Assembly (NCBI GenBank): GCA_965223105.1
Contig: OZ244987.1
Span: forward strand, 2,170,001-2,234,000
Length of the DNA: 64,000 nucleotides
Reading direction: 5' to 3'
From: JABDMH01 sp965223105
GTDB lineage: Bacteria; Bacteroidota; Bacteroidia; Chitinophagales; Saprospiraceae
The notes under the pieces are model-generated. The model did not search any database. It worked only from the letters and a program-made list of their open reading frames with translations, and had not been told where the DNA came from. How positions within the stretch are numbered: the first letter of the stretch is position 1; every line of letters begins with the position of its first letter. A program made the translations under genes and the position numbers. Positions 54,280 to 63,647 of this stretch are shown piece by piece.

Positions 54280-55590
54280 ATGGAAACGATCTTTTTTTGG
54301 TTACTAATAACGCTGACCATTGTGTCGGTGGCAAATTTGCTTATTCATTTGCTGAAGCGCGGCCCGGGGTTGGAAGCTGTAGTCGGCAAGGTGGCAAATT
54401 TACTCCAACAGGACAAAATGACCTTGGAGCAGACCTTACGACAAGAAGTGGGGCTTAATCGCAAGGAAATGAGTGAACAGTCTCGGAACGCTCGCAGTGA
54501 ACTGGTGGAAGCGTTGGATAAATTTGGTGTCCAGCAGAGTGTAGGTCATGAAGCACTTAACCGGCAAGTTGGACATCTGATCGAAAGCAATGAAAAGAGA
54601 TTTCACCGCTTACAGGATTTGACGAGTCAATCACTGGAGACCATTCGGCAGGAAATGGAAAGGAAATTGTCAAGTATCCAGGAAGACCACCAGAAACATA
54701 TGGACAAAATGCGGGCTACTGTAGATGAGAAGTTGCACAAGACATTGGAAGAGCGTCTCGGTCGATCATTTCAGTTGGTTAGTGATCACTTGGAGAAGGT
54801 ACAGAAAGGTTTGGGTGAGATGCAGAATTTGGCTGCCGGTGTAGGGGACCTAAAGAAAGTCCTGGCCAATGTGAAGACTCGTGGAATACTTGGCGAGATT
54901 CAATTGTTGAACATCATTGAGGAGATCATGACCCCAGAACAATACGAAGTCAATGTATCTACAGTGCCTGGACGAGAAAGCCGGGTCGAAGTGGCCATTA
55001 AACTGCCAGGGAAAAATAAGGACACCCAAAACCTTTTTCTTCCCATTGACAGTAAATTTCCGATGGATAAATATCAACGGTTGGTAGAAGCTTATGAGGG
55101 TGGATGTCCAATCGAAGTACAAGAAGGTACCAAGATGCTTCATCGCGCCTTATTGGTGGCTGCCAAGGACATTAGAACAAAATACCTCTCACCGCCCTAC
55201 ACCACCGATTTTGCCATCATGTTTCTGCCAGTCGAAGGTCTTTATGCTGAGATCAGTAGATCTCCAGATCTATTGTACCGGCTCCGCAGTGAATTCCAAA
55301 CGTTGGTGGTAGGTCCCAGTAATCTCAGTGCCTTCCTAAGCTCATTGCAGATGGGATTTCGTACGCTGGCAATCGAGCAAAGGTCATCCGAGGTATGGAC
55401 ATTGCTTGGAGAGATTAAAACGGAATTTGGGAAGTTTGGCGTTGCGCTAGACAAGGTGCAGAAAAAGCTTACCGAAGCCCACAATGTAATAGATAAGGCC
55501 GGAGTAAGACGTCGAGTGCTGGAGAAAAAATTGAACAAAGTCGAAGAACTACCCAATTCGGATCAGTTGGCCCTCAAGGCCGTAATGTAG
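54280..55590 (+). CDS. rmuC: DNA recombination protein RmuC
   Basis: A 436-residue RmuC-family protein. Residues 5-27 form a membrane anchor (IFFWLLITLTIVSVANLLIHLL in two parts). A long coiled coil follows (about 60-200) and then the conserved nuclease-like domain. That domain includes LFLPIDSKFPMDKYQRLVEAYE in part, YLSPPYTTDFAIMFLPVEGLYAE in part, and LSAFLSSLQMGFRTLAIEQ in part. RmuC limits DNA rearrangements and recombination. It lies just after the small membrane protein, opposite a WYL regulator. Confidence 0.88.
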   Translation: METIFFWLLITLTIVSVANLLIHLLKRGPGLEAVVGKVANLLQQDKMTLEQTLRQEVGLNRKEMSEQSRNARSELVEALDKFGVQQSVGHEALNRQVGHLIESNEKRFHRLQDLTSQSLETIRQEMERKLSSIQEDHQKHMDKMRATVDEKLHKTLEERLGRSFQLVSDHLEKVQKGLGEMQNLAAGVGDLKKVLANVKTRGILGEIQLLNIIEEIMTPEQYEVNVSTVPGRESRVEVAIKLPGKNKDTQNLFLPIDSKFPMDKYQRLVEAYEGGCPIEVQEGTKMLHRALLVAAKDIRTKYLSPPYTTDFAIMFLPVEGLYAEISRSPDLLYRLRSEFQTLVVGPSNLSAFLSSLQMGFRTLAIEQRSSEVWTLLGEIKTEFGKFGVALDKVQKKLTEAHNVIDKAGVRRRVLEKKLNKVEELPNSDQLALKAVM

Positions 55591-55605
55591 TTTTCTTAGC
55601 CTCTG

Positions 55606-55653
55606 CAGACGGGCTCATTCGCTTAGGTACGAATGAGTCTGTTTGCTTTTTTT
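55606..55653 (+). terminator. terminator after rmuC
   Basis: CTCATTCG (55614-55621) pairs with CGAATGAG (55630-55637), and CAGA (55606-55609) with TCTG (55638-55641). A T run follows at 55647-55653. It lies 16 bases after the rmuC stop. Confidence 0.72.
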
Positions 55654-56116
55654 ATGATAGAGAGAACTTGTTGATTTGGCTTTCAGCTGTATCGCTGCAC
55701 GTGGACTCCCCGGGTCTTCGTGTAGTCTTGCGGAATAGGGGGCAAACAGAGGCCAGATGATTGGAAATTCCAGCCACTGCTAAGGTTTCTTTTAATACTT
55801 CATTTGATCGTTGTATGTCAACATTCTGATAGCTGGCAATGCTGACCATGCAAAGTATAAAGCTTACCTTTTTTCATCACTCTTATCTATGTTTTTCCAA
55901 CTCGCTACCTCATAACAATCATGTAGGTATGAAAGCATTCTCGCGATTCTTGAGACCGGCATTAATTTTCACGTCAGTATTCTTTGTCTGATCAACACGC
56001 TGCCAAACAGAAATAGTTTTGAACGTACCAGACCGGACGAGATATAGCTTGACCTTTTCAACCCTGACCTGATTTTCTGAACCATGTTTTTTTATGGATC
56101 GATGTCTAGCCGGTTT
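55654..56116. other. intergenic stretch without an assignable feature
   Basis: It lies between the rmuC terminator and the convergent cysM end. A 65-codon minus-strand frame (55652-55849) has no recognisable family and overlaps the terminator, so it is not called. Nothing else is evident. Confidence 0.4.
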
Positions 56117-56995
56117 CTAGCCAAACAAATCAGAACTGAGATACCGGTCACCGCGATCGCAAACTACAAATACGATTACCCCTTGATCAAGCTCCTCCGC
56201 CAATCGAATCGCCGCACTGCAGGCCCCACCACTGCTCACACCGGCCATGATGCTTTCACTGGCGGCTAGACGCCTTGTCATAGCGATGGCTTGCTCTGTG
56301 CTTACATCGAGAATGCGATCTACTCTTTCGGGTTCAAAAATTTTAGGTAAGAATTCAGGTGACCACCTTCTGATGCCGGGAATTCGAGATCCCTCGGTGG
56401 GCTGGGTTCCGATGATTTGGATGTCAGGATTCTGCTCTTTCAGATAACGTGAAACGCCCATGATGGTACCGGTCGTACCCATGGCGGATACAAAATGGGT
56501 AATTTCTCCATCAGTATCATGCCAAATCTCAGGCCCAGTAGTGCGGTAATGCATTCCATAGTTGTCAGGATTGGCAAATTGATTGAGAATATAATATTCA
56601 CCCGTGTCGGCCATCTCCTCGGCCAATTGTCGAGAATATTCGATGGTTTGTTCGGCAGGAGTTAGTATTACTTTAGCACCATAAGCTTTCATGGTGTTGA
56701 CACGCTCCAGGGTGGCATCATCGGGCATGACTAGGGTAAGGCGGATATCCAACATTTGTGCAATCATAGCCAGGGCGATTCCCGTATTTCCACTGGTGGC
56801 TTCCAAGAGATGGGTCTGCCGGGTAATGTGGCCCTTTTCAAGCGCTCCAACGATCATGCCATAAGCAGCCCGGTCCTTAACACTGCCACCCGGATTCTGA
56901 CCTTCCAACTTCGCATAGATTGTGACTGTCTTCTTGGGTGATATTCGCTGCAGCTTGACGATCGGCGTATGTCCAATGAGGTCTAAAATGTTCAT
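56117..56995 (-). CDS. cysM: cysteine synthase, CysM-like
   Basis: A 292-residue fold-type II PLP enzyme. The Schiff-base lysine is K40 in GGSVKDRAAYG. The substrate loop EATSGNTGIALAM and the phosphate-binding glycine loop MGTTGTIMG are intact. Its length (short for CysK) and the GQNPGGSVKDR sequence point to the CysM/O-acetylserine sulfhydrylase B type. It forms cysteine from O-acetylserine and sulfide or thiosulfate. Its start overlaps the end of the serine acetyltransferase gene by four bases, so the two make a cysteine-biosynthesis operon. Confidence 0.92.
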   Translation of the reverse strand: MNILDLIGHTPIVKLQRISPKKTVTIYAKLEGQNPGGSVKDRAAYGMIVGALEKGHITRQTHLLEATSGNTGIALAMIAQMLDIRLTLVMPDDATLERVNTMKAYGAKVILTPAEQTIEYSRQLAEEMADTGEYYILNQFANPDNYGMHYRTTGPEIWHDTDGEITHFVSAMGTTGTIMGVSRYLKEQNPDIQIIGTQPTEGSRIPGIRRWSPEFLPKIFEPERVDRILDVSTEQAIAMTRRLAASESIMAGVSSGGACSAAIRLAEELDQGVIVFVVCDRGDRYLSSDLFG

Positions 56996-57831
56996 TTATC
57001 TTTGATCTTGTAAATAAGACTGTCCAGTTCTTCCTTATTGTCATAGTGCAATTTTGCCTGATAGTACACTTTGGAGTAAGGCCCTAAACTCTTGGTGATC
57101 CAAACGTTTCCGCCGACGATGCTGTGGTGGCCAATCACCGTGTCGCCACCCAGGATGGTGGCGCCAGCATAGATCACCACATGGTCCTCAATAGTCGGGT
57201 GCCGTTTTTTACTGGCATCTTCTTTCCTGACACTAAGCGCACCCAACGTCACACCTTGATAGATCTTGACATGCTTTCCAATGACCGAGGTTTCTCCGAT
57301 CACAATACCGGTACCGTGGTCTATGCAGAAGCTCTCATCGATGATCGCACCGGGATGAATGTCGATGCCTGTGTGGCTATGTGCATGTTCAGTGATCATC
57401 CGGGGAATTACCGGAACATTGTACTTGAGCAGCTGATGAGCAATCCGATAGGCCGCAATAGCATAAAATCCGGGGTAGGTGCGGATCACCTCGTCTTTAC
57501 TTGCTGCGGCGGGATCTCCACTCTCCAATGCTTCGACATCTTTGTTGATCATAGCATAAATGCCTTCTAAATCACCAAAAAAGGACTCGAGAATCTGATC
57601 TCGATCTAGCGTTTCAGCTTGAATATTTTGATATAAAATGTAGTAGAGTTGTTGTCGAAGATTCTCAAGATGCAGATCGAAGTCGATCCGGTTGTGAAAC
57701 GAGTGGTCGGCAAAATCGGGATAGAGTGTTCCCACCAAATCTTTGAAAAAACGGGCTACTTTATCGGGTGAAGGGCACTTGATGCTCTCTTGATGCCTTT
57801 GGTAGAGTTGATTGCGAAAGGACGTATCCAT
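56992..57831 (-). CDS. cysE: serine O-acetyltransferase
   Basis: A 279-residue serine acetyltransferase of the EpsC-like type. The N-terminal half is helical. The C-terminal left-handed beta-helix is built from hexapeptide repeats, with HPGAIIDESFCIDHGTGIVIG and IYQGVTLGALSV in part, and GGDTVIGHHSIVGGNVWI in part. It makes O-acetylserine from serine and acetyl-CoA, the substrate of the CysM enzyme encoded immediately downstream with a four-base overlap. The order cysE-cysM supports regulated cysteine synthesis as one unit. Confidence 0.9.
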   Translation of the reverse strand: MDTSFRNQLYQRHQESIKCPSPDKVARFFKDLVGTLYPDFADHSFHNRIDFDLHLENLRQQLYYILYQNIQAETLDRDQILESFFGDLEGIYAMINKDVEALESGDPAAASKDEVIRTYPGFYAIAAYRIAHQLLKYNVPVIPRMITEHAHSHTGIDIHPGAIIDESFCIDHGTGIVIGETSVIGKHVKIYQGVTLGALSVRKEDASKKRHPTIEDHVVIYAGATILGGDTVIGHHSIVGGNVWITKSLGPYSKVYYQAKLHYDNKEELDSLIYKIKDK

Positions 57832-58028
57832 AGCGGTACTCGTTTGCGTAGACTAATTGTGTTAAAATTGGGTCATCGAATTTCCTTACCATGTAAGTCT
57901 TTAATCCTAAGTGTAGTTTACCAAATATACACATCAATTGGGCCAAACAGCGGGTATGTCGCGAGCATTGCTCTTTTGAAGACCGGCAGCTCCCTGTATT
58001 TCGCAGCCATGTTTAAGAAGAAAGCACG

Positions 58029-58901
58029 CTAGTACAGGCAACTTTCTGGATCATTTTTGACAAAATAGGCCCGGTAATTCTTCGCCGATTTGTCCATGCA
58101 TCCGCAAAGATTTAGTAAGGACACTTCCTTAAATTGAATGGGGTGACTTTCACTTTGCAAAGAGATAAAACCTCCAGTCAAGAACAGGCCATCTTTTTTA
58201 AGGGCTGGATTGTGATGGTTAACGACACCGCCTCCAATATGTGGCTTCTCGTATCTAAGCACTTCCCGATCATTGACTAGGTGGATGATCAGCGAATCAC
58301 CCAAGACCACAGCTTCAGCGGTTACCCATTGATCTCCATGATAAGTTTCGGAGTTGGAGGGTAAGCAATGTCGCTTTAGTAAAGTGTCGGCTATATAGAC
58401 ATCAGTTCCAGGGGTGCACAGGTTCATGGTACTTCGTTGCTGACCGGGATCAATACCACCCAGGATTTGGGCTTCAATGGAGATCGGAAAATCTTGCGTT
58501 ACGGTCATCGTATAAGGGTTTTGACAGTGCAGCATGATACCACTGTTGCGCTTGGCCCATCCCGGACCTCCGGGACACTGAGCACCAATAAACCGGTAGA
58601 CCACTCGGATGCGATAGAAAGAAAAAGAATCTCGATAAAATAGATGGCCAAAGCGTTGGTCAAAGCTGTCGTACTTCTCATAGCTGACCGTAAGGAAGCT
58701 GTCTACTACTCGAAAGGTCTGCTGGTAGTTTTCACCGGTTGGCGATCCCTTGATCTTTGGTATCCATCCTTCCAGACTTTTGCCATCAAAAAGAGACAGC
58801 CAGTTCTCTTGTGAACGACCGGTTTCTTCATTGAATCCACTACAATACAGCAACAACAGTCCACAAACCAGAGAGAGTAAGGACCATTTCACAGTAACCA
58901 T
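58029..58901 (-). CDS. DUF1080-family lipoprotein
   Basis: About 290 residues from ATG 58901 with a lipobox LLLLYC (Cys20). The rest is a DUF1080 (3-keto-disaccharide hydrolase-type) jelly-roll domain (WLSLFDGKSLEGWIPKIKG, RNSGIMLHCQNPY, ISLQSESHPIQFKEVSL). The family acts on 3-keto glycosides by beta-elimination or hydrolysis. The longer frame to 58940 is not chosen because it precedes the lipoprotein signal. It lies downstream of a Gfo/Idh/MocA oxidoreductase and another DUF1080 protein. Confidence 0.82.
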   Translation of the reverse strand: MVTVKWSLLSLVCGLLLLYCSGFNEETGRSQENWLSLFDGKSLEGWIPKIKGSPTGENYQQTFRVVDSFLTVSYEKYDSFDQRFGHLFYRDSFSFYRIRVVYRFIGAQCPGGPGWAKRNSGIMLHCQNPYTMTVTQDFPISIEAQILGGIDPGQQRSTMNLCTPGTDVYIADTLLKRHCLPSNSETYHGDQWVTAEAVVLGDSLIIHLVNDREVLRYEKPHIGGGVVNHHNPALKKDGLFLTGGFISLQSESHPIQFKEVSLLNLCGCMDKSAKNYRAYFVKNDPESCLY

Positions 58902-58997
58902 TGTCAGTGGCGGTAAATAATCTGTGGACCCTTGCTCCAATTGTTCTTTCTACTAGCTGATATTGCAAGTGAAATTCCCCGTGTCCTTCTGGCTCGG

Positions 58998-60326
58998 CTA
59001 GGCAGTGGGTTGCCAGCCTTCTTCATAATCACGTTCCCACATACTGGCAGCCTCATCATCGTCCATAATGTGTCCGTTCTTCGGATTAATATTCAGCACC
59101 CGGCCATATTTCTGGGCAATATTTCCAAGATGGGGCAGAAGATTACTCTTGTAACCATCGTCGATCGGTGCGGTAAGTTTTTCACCTTTTCGAATCCCAT
59201 TGCAAAAATTCAGCATGTGTAGCGTAGTAAGACCACCGGCACCTACCAGATCCATTGTGCCAGAATCTACCTGCTCCTTCATTTCCTTGATCACTTTGCC
59301 ATCCAGATCATATGCGAAAAAGCCACCCCGGTCCATGAGTAATGTGCCTTTGGTACCGTGGATGGTTACTCCGCGACCTCGATTGTGAAACTGATGACCA
59401 TTGCAACTTCGTCCCTCCCAGGTGATGCTCTTACCGCCTTCAAAATCAAAGGTGGCGATCTGCGTATCATAAAATTCCCAATCATCATCAAAGTGGTACC
59501 GGCCACCAGCTGATGTCACTCGAATGGGATAATCTACGCCCAGTGCCCATCGGCAAACGTCGATTTCGTGCGTGCCATTGTTGTTGATCTCACCGGTTCC
59601 CCAATTCCAAAACCAATGCCAATGGTAGTGTACAAAGTTGTCTTTAAATTCCTTGCGAGGGGCAGGACCTTGCCATAATTCCCAATCCAACCAGTCAGGC
59701 ACAGCCACCTTCTTGCCGTGTCCGATACTATCTCGATTATTGGCGTACCAAGCCTTCCCGTAATACACGTCTCCGATTAAGCCATCACGGATCTCCTGGA
59801 TAGCCTGGATGGAAGCAAAACCAGACCGTTGCTGGTTGCCCATTTGCACCACCCGGTCGTATTTTTTCTGTACCTCAATCAACAATTCACCTTCGGCAGG
59901 ATTGTGACAGCAAGGCTTTTCAACATATACATGTTTACCAGCCTTTGCTCCTAATATAGCCATCGGAGCATGCCAGTGATCCGGAGTAGCAATTACAATG
60001 GCATCCACATCAGGGCTTTCCAGTACCTTTCGGAAATCCTTGTAGCCTTGGGGTTTGGATCCGGTTTTTTCACCGATTCCCGAAACATGCTTCTCAACCA
60101 CTCTTGAGTCAACATCACACACAGCTGTAATACTCGTGTTTTTTACCTCCAGCACTGATCCTGCGACACCACCCCCCCGGCTATTCATTCCAATGACACC
60201 GAAGTTTATGCGATCATTAGCTCCCAAGATTTTAGCATAGCTGCTAGCGGAAATTCCCATGGTGATTCCTGCGGTCGCTAATGTTGTTCCTTTTATGAAT
60301 TTACGTCTGGATTCATGCATATTCAT
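58998..60326 (-). CDS. Gfo/Idh/MocA-family oxidoreductase, Tat-exported
   Basis: A 442-residue NAD(P)-dependent oxidoreductase. A twin-arginine signal (RRKFIKGTTLATAGI, residues 7-21) predicts folded export to the periplasm. The dinucleotide-binding GVIGMNSRGGG and the YVEKPCCHNPAEG lysine motif follow. The C-terminal sheet domain is complete, ending near ERDYEEGW. With DUF1080 proteins on both sides and SusC/SusD upstream, it probably oxidises a glycoside at C3, making the keto group that DUF1080 enzymes need. Confidence 0.85.
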   Translation of the reverse strand: MNMHESRRKFIKGTTLATAGITMGISASSYAKILGANDRINFGVIGMNSRGGGVAGSVLEVKNTSITAVCDVDSRVVEKHVSGIGEKTGSKPQGYKDFRKVLESPDVDAIVIATPDHWHAPMAILGAKAGKHVYVEKPCCHNPAEGELLIEVQKKYDRVVQMGNQQRSGFASIQAIQEIRDGLIGDVYYGKAWYANNRDSIGHGKKVAVPDWLDWELWQGPAPRKEFKDNFVHYHWHWFWNWGTGEINNNGTHEIDVCRWALGVDYPIRVTSAGGRYHFDDDWEFYDTQIATFDFEGGKSITWEGRSCNGHQFHNRGRGVTIHGTKGTLLMDRGGFFAYDLDGKVIKEMKEQVDSGTMDLVGAGGLTTLHMLNFCNGIRKGEKLTAPIDDGYKSNLLPHLGNIAQKYGRVLNINPKNGHIMDDDEAASMWERDYEEGWQPTA

Positions 60327-60338
60327 TATCTTGAATTT

Positions 60339-61721
60339 TTAGAATTCTCTAATTTTTATATTCTTAAAATGGACCGTATTTCCATGATCTTGCAATAGGA
60401 TATGACCAGAAGGTATACGTCCGAAATTTGTCCAGTCTTTGTATTTGCTCTTCTCCACCAATGCAGCAAACATCTGGGAATGACGGTTAAATTTCAATAC
60501 CTGAATATTATTTAACCAATGCTCGACATGTCCTCCCTTGACTACAATCCTGGCTCTATTCCATTCTGTCTTGAAAAAACGCTTAGAATCCCGATCTTTT
60601 TCAGATAGATTTCCAGCAGGAATCAAATCATAAAGTGAACCAACCGTACGATTCCCACCGACTCCATGGTTGGCATCCGGGTGCTCTTCATCGTCCAAGA
60701 TTTGAAATTCGAGGCCAATGGCAGAACCTTCTCCTTTATTTAGTTCTGGATCTACAAAATATTTAATGCCAGAGTTGGCGCCTTCGGTAATTTTAAAGTC
60801 CACAATCAATTCAAAGTCGCTGAAGGTGTTTTTAGTAATGATGTCGCCCCCATGCGCAGATTCTCCGCCACCCGATTCCAGGACGGTCAGTATGCCATCC
60901 TCCATTTGCCAGCCCTGCGCTGGAAAATCATCGATCTTGGCTCCTCGCCATCCTTCCGTAGTTTCACCGTCCCAAAGCATTCGCCACCCTTTTCGCTTCT
61001 CCGTTTCGGTCAGATAGCTGGCATAATTGATTTCAGGAGCGTATTGTGATGATGGCCAGCTGTACTTCTCCAAATCCTGGGTTAAAACACGGATGTCCTT
61101 CCAGGCAACTTGCAAGCCTTCCTGGTTTTCATCCCTGATGGAATGTACCTGTAAGGCTATGAATCCGGAAGGGGTCATGTCATCAACAAGGTTGGCACAT
61201 TGTACTCCATTCACCCAAGTGCGGATGTGATCGCCGATGGCTTCTACACGAAGATGATTCCAATCACCAACTCGAAAGGCTGCTTGGCCCTTGGGGTTTC
61301 GGCTCAGGGGATACAGCCATCCACGGCGTGCTTCGTCATAAATTCCTGCGGTCCAAGATCTAGACGAAGGGTCCAACTCTACCTGATAGCCATGGACACG
61401 TCCGTTGCGATAATCATCCTTGCTCTCACTGCGAATTTGCACTCCAGAATTTAAACCATAATCGATCCTTGCGTAAAGTTCCAGAATGAAATCTCCGTAA
61501 TCATCGTTCGTGCAAAGGAAGGTGTTTGGTGTTCCGAGTCTCGATGTACCTACGATTACTCCGTCTATGATATCATATTCTGCCGTGCCGTTTTTCACAT
61601 TCCATCCGTCAAAATTTTCACCGTTAAACGGATGTTGCCACGGAGCATCGTCCTGGGCATCTAGGTTAAAGAGCAAGCAAGCAAAGAACCAAATAGCAAA
61701 GAAGTAGGATTTCTGATTCAT
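60339..61721 (-). CDS. secreted protein with two DUF1080 domains
   Basis: A 460-residue protein with a signal peptide (residues 1-22, cleaved near NLDAQ). Two DUF1080 jelly-roll domains follow, at about 28-215 and 240-458. The first has HPFNGENFDGWNVKNG, VQIRSESKDDYRNGR and WNHLRVEAIGDHIRTW. The second has MLWDGETTEGWRGAKID, GIKYFVDPELN and WNRARIVVKGGHVEHWLN. The second ends in the HILLQDHGNTVHFKNIKIRE strand. A double-domain form is less usual than single domains. It lies 12 bases from the oxidoreductase gene. Confidence 0.83.
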   Translation of the reverse strand: MNQKSYFFAIWFFACLLFNLDAQDDAPWQHPFNGENFDGWNVKNGTAEYDIIDGVIVGTSRLGTPNTFLCTNDDYGDFILELYARIDYGLNSGVQIRSESKDDYRNGRVHGYQVELDPSSRSWTAGIYDEARRGWLYPLSRNPKGQAAFRVGDWNHLRVEAIGDHIRTWVNGVQCANLVDDMTPSGFIALQVHSIRDENQEGLQVAWKDIRVLTQDLEKYSWPSSQYAPEINYASYLTETEKRKGWRMLWDGETTEGWRGAKIDDFPAQGWQMEDGILTVLESGGGESAHGGDIITKNTFSDFELIVDFKITEGANSGIKYFVDPELNKGEGSAIGLEFQILDDEEHPDANHGVGGNRTVGSLYDLIPAGNLSEKDRDSKRFFKTEWNRARIVVKGGHVEHWLNNIQVLKFNRHSQMFAALVEKSKYKDWTNFGRIPSGHILLQDHGNTVHFKNIKIREF

Positions 61722-61905
61722 AAGTGAGAGGCTTATTGTTTTTTGTGATCAAGAATCTCATTCTCAGGTCATCTGAGTCGCTTTAGAATGGGTTTTGGCT
61801 CAGGCATATTTTACAGCATACGGGTCTCGTTGTTGCGTTTTTGGACAGCCACCAAGTTGTGATTGCTCGTACAATTTACGGCGAATATCCAGATTCTCCA
61901 ATGAA

Positions 61906-61941
61906 AAGGCGCACCGGAGGCGATAAGTTCCGGTGCGCCTT
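61906..61941 (-). terminator. terminator after second SusD
   Basis: AAGGCGCACCGGA (61906-61918) and TCCGGTGCGCCTT (61929-61941) are perfect 13-base arms. Four A at 61904-61907 become T on the minus strand at the end of the stem. It lies just after the SusD stop. Genes at 61721 and below would then need read-through or another promoter. Confidence 0.7.
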
Positions 61942-61967
61942 GATATCATGTTCTCTCATTCACGAGA

Positions 61968-63635
61968 CTAATTGTATCCCGGATTTTGCGGATATCCACC
62001 TTGTGTCCGGTCGATCTGATCTTGCGGGATCGGTCGAACCACATGGAAGTCTTGGATGTTGGGTCCTCCCACAGGATTATACATCCGTACCCGCTCAACC
62101 AGCGTATTGGTTCGAGTGAGGTCCATCCAACGGTGCCCTTCACCAATCAGTTCTCTGGCTCGTTCCTCAAGTAGGAAGTTCAGGTCTACATCTGCTGCTG
62201 TTATCTCCATAGCAGCTTCTTGTCCATCCCAGGCCGCCCTCGTTCGGATCACGTTGATGTCGTCGGCCGCACCAGCATTATCTCCCTGCTGCATGCGGGC
62301 TTCAGCCCGTAGCAGGTAGGCTTCACCCAGGCGCATCAGTACATAGTCACGCTGACCCTGCGTCTTTTGTCTGTCCGGACGAGTATCGTCAATCCATTTA
62401 TTCATCGAAGGGAAAATTCGCAGGTGGGTTACACATTCGAAGCAATAATCATTACGTTTGGTATATACCGTATAGGGTGCAGCGGCAATGCGCTCATCAG
62501 TCCACTCCTCTTCTCGCATAGGACCAGGAATAAAAAGAGCGGTATCTCCCAATCCAAATTTGGGTGTACCATCAGGGAAGGTGGGAATGGTCCCCTCATT
62601 GTTGGCAAACCACACATGTTTATAAGACTTATCGTAGCGTGAATCGATGTCACGGTTCCACAACGACAGCAAATAATCGGTTGGCCGGAAACGTTTCCAG
62701 GGGCGTCCATTGGCAATATCTCTAGTCATACCAGGTCGTACGTCATACTCAAAGAGAAAGTACAAATGCCCTCGGTGACCCTCTCCGTCGATGCCTTCAT
62801 CTACTTGGGATTTGCTGTTTTGTACGGTCCAGACAATTTCCGAATGTTGCTCATTGCCAATCACCCATAGATCAGCAAACTCATCCAGTAGTTCAAAACC
62901 GTAGTTTTCAATGACATTGGTAAATAGCTGCTCGGCACGGGCTGCATCATTCCCTTCAGCGTAGGGCTTCCATGATCTACGCAGTAAAACTTTACCCAAC
63001 AAGAACTCCGCAGCGGGTTTGGTAGCCCGTCCGAAATCATCTTGCACGTCAGGTAAATTACTGATGGCAAACTCCAAGTCGGGGATGATGGCCTGATTAT
63101 AAACTTCAGCTACCGAGGTAGGATTTGCGTCTACTTCCACGCCTTCAGTTTCCTCCAAAGTCAGATGGACGTCACCATAATGAGAAGTCAGCATAAAATA
63201 AAATAGGGCACGCAAGAACCGAACTTCTGCAAACCTAGTCGCCTTTAGAGATTCATCAATTTGTAGCTCCTGGCCGCGATTTAAGACTGCATTGGCTTGA
63301 TTGACACCTTGATAGAAATCTCTCCATGCGGCATTCACAAAATTTTGTTGAGGATTGAGACCACCATCATACCGGTTAAAGGTCTTATGGCTTCCATCAG
63401 CACCCTCAGTGTAGGTATCCGTACCAAAAACGGACATCGTAAATCCTCGCTCCGGGCCGAAAAAAGGTTTGTTCCACCAATAAGTCGCTTTGACCGCATC
63501 TTCAAAACCCTGAGCAGTAGTGTAATAGGAGGCAGCAGAAACATCAGATACGAGCTCCTCCTCTAAGAAATCACTGCAAGACTGGCAAACCCAGGCCAGC
63601 AGTATCATTGATAGAATAAATATTTTCTGATTCAT
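61968..63635 (-). CDS. SusD/RagB-family nutrient-binding lipoprotein
   Basis: A 555-residue SusD-like lipoprotein. The lipobox WVCQSC places the lipid-anchor cysteine at residue 20. The N-terminal SDFLEEELVSDVSAASYY, the repeated helical segments and the C-terminal RARELIGEGHRWMDLTR are family marks. It binds oligosaccharides at the outer membrane for the SusC channel encoded upstream, 12 bases away on the minus strand. Sequence differs clearly from the SusD at 24624-26417, so this is a separate uptake system. Confidence 0.94.
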   Translation of the reverse strand: MNQKIFILSMILLAWVCQSCSDFLEEELVSDVSAASYYTTAQGFEDAVKATYWWNKPFFGPERGFTMSVFGTDTYTEGADGSHKTFNRYDGGLNPQQNFVNAAWRDFYQGVNQANAVLNRGQELQIDESLKATRFAEVRFLRALFYFMLTSHYGDVHLTLEETEGVEVDANPTSVAEVYNQAIIPDLEFAISNLPDVQDDFGRATKPAAEFLLGKVLLRRSWKPYAEGNDAARAEQLFTNVIENYGFELLDEFADLWVIGNEQHSEIVWTVQNSKSQVDEGIDGEGHRGHLYFLFEYDVRPGMTRDIANGRPWKRFRPTDYLLSLWNRDIDSRYDKSYKHVWFANNEGTIPTFPDGTPKFGLGDTALFIPGPMREEEWTDERIAAAPYTVYTKRNDYCFECVTHLRIFPSMNKWIDDTRPDRQKTQGQRDYVLMRLGEAYLLRAEARMQQGDNAGAADDINVIRTRAAWDGQEAAMEITAADVDLNFLLEERARELIGEGHRWMDLTRTNTLVERVRMYNPVGGPNIQDFHVVRPIPQDQIDRTQGGYPQNPGYN

Positions 63636-63647
63636 GATTTTCTGATT

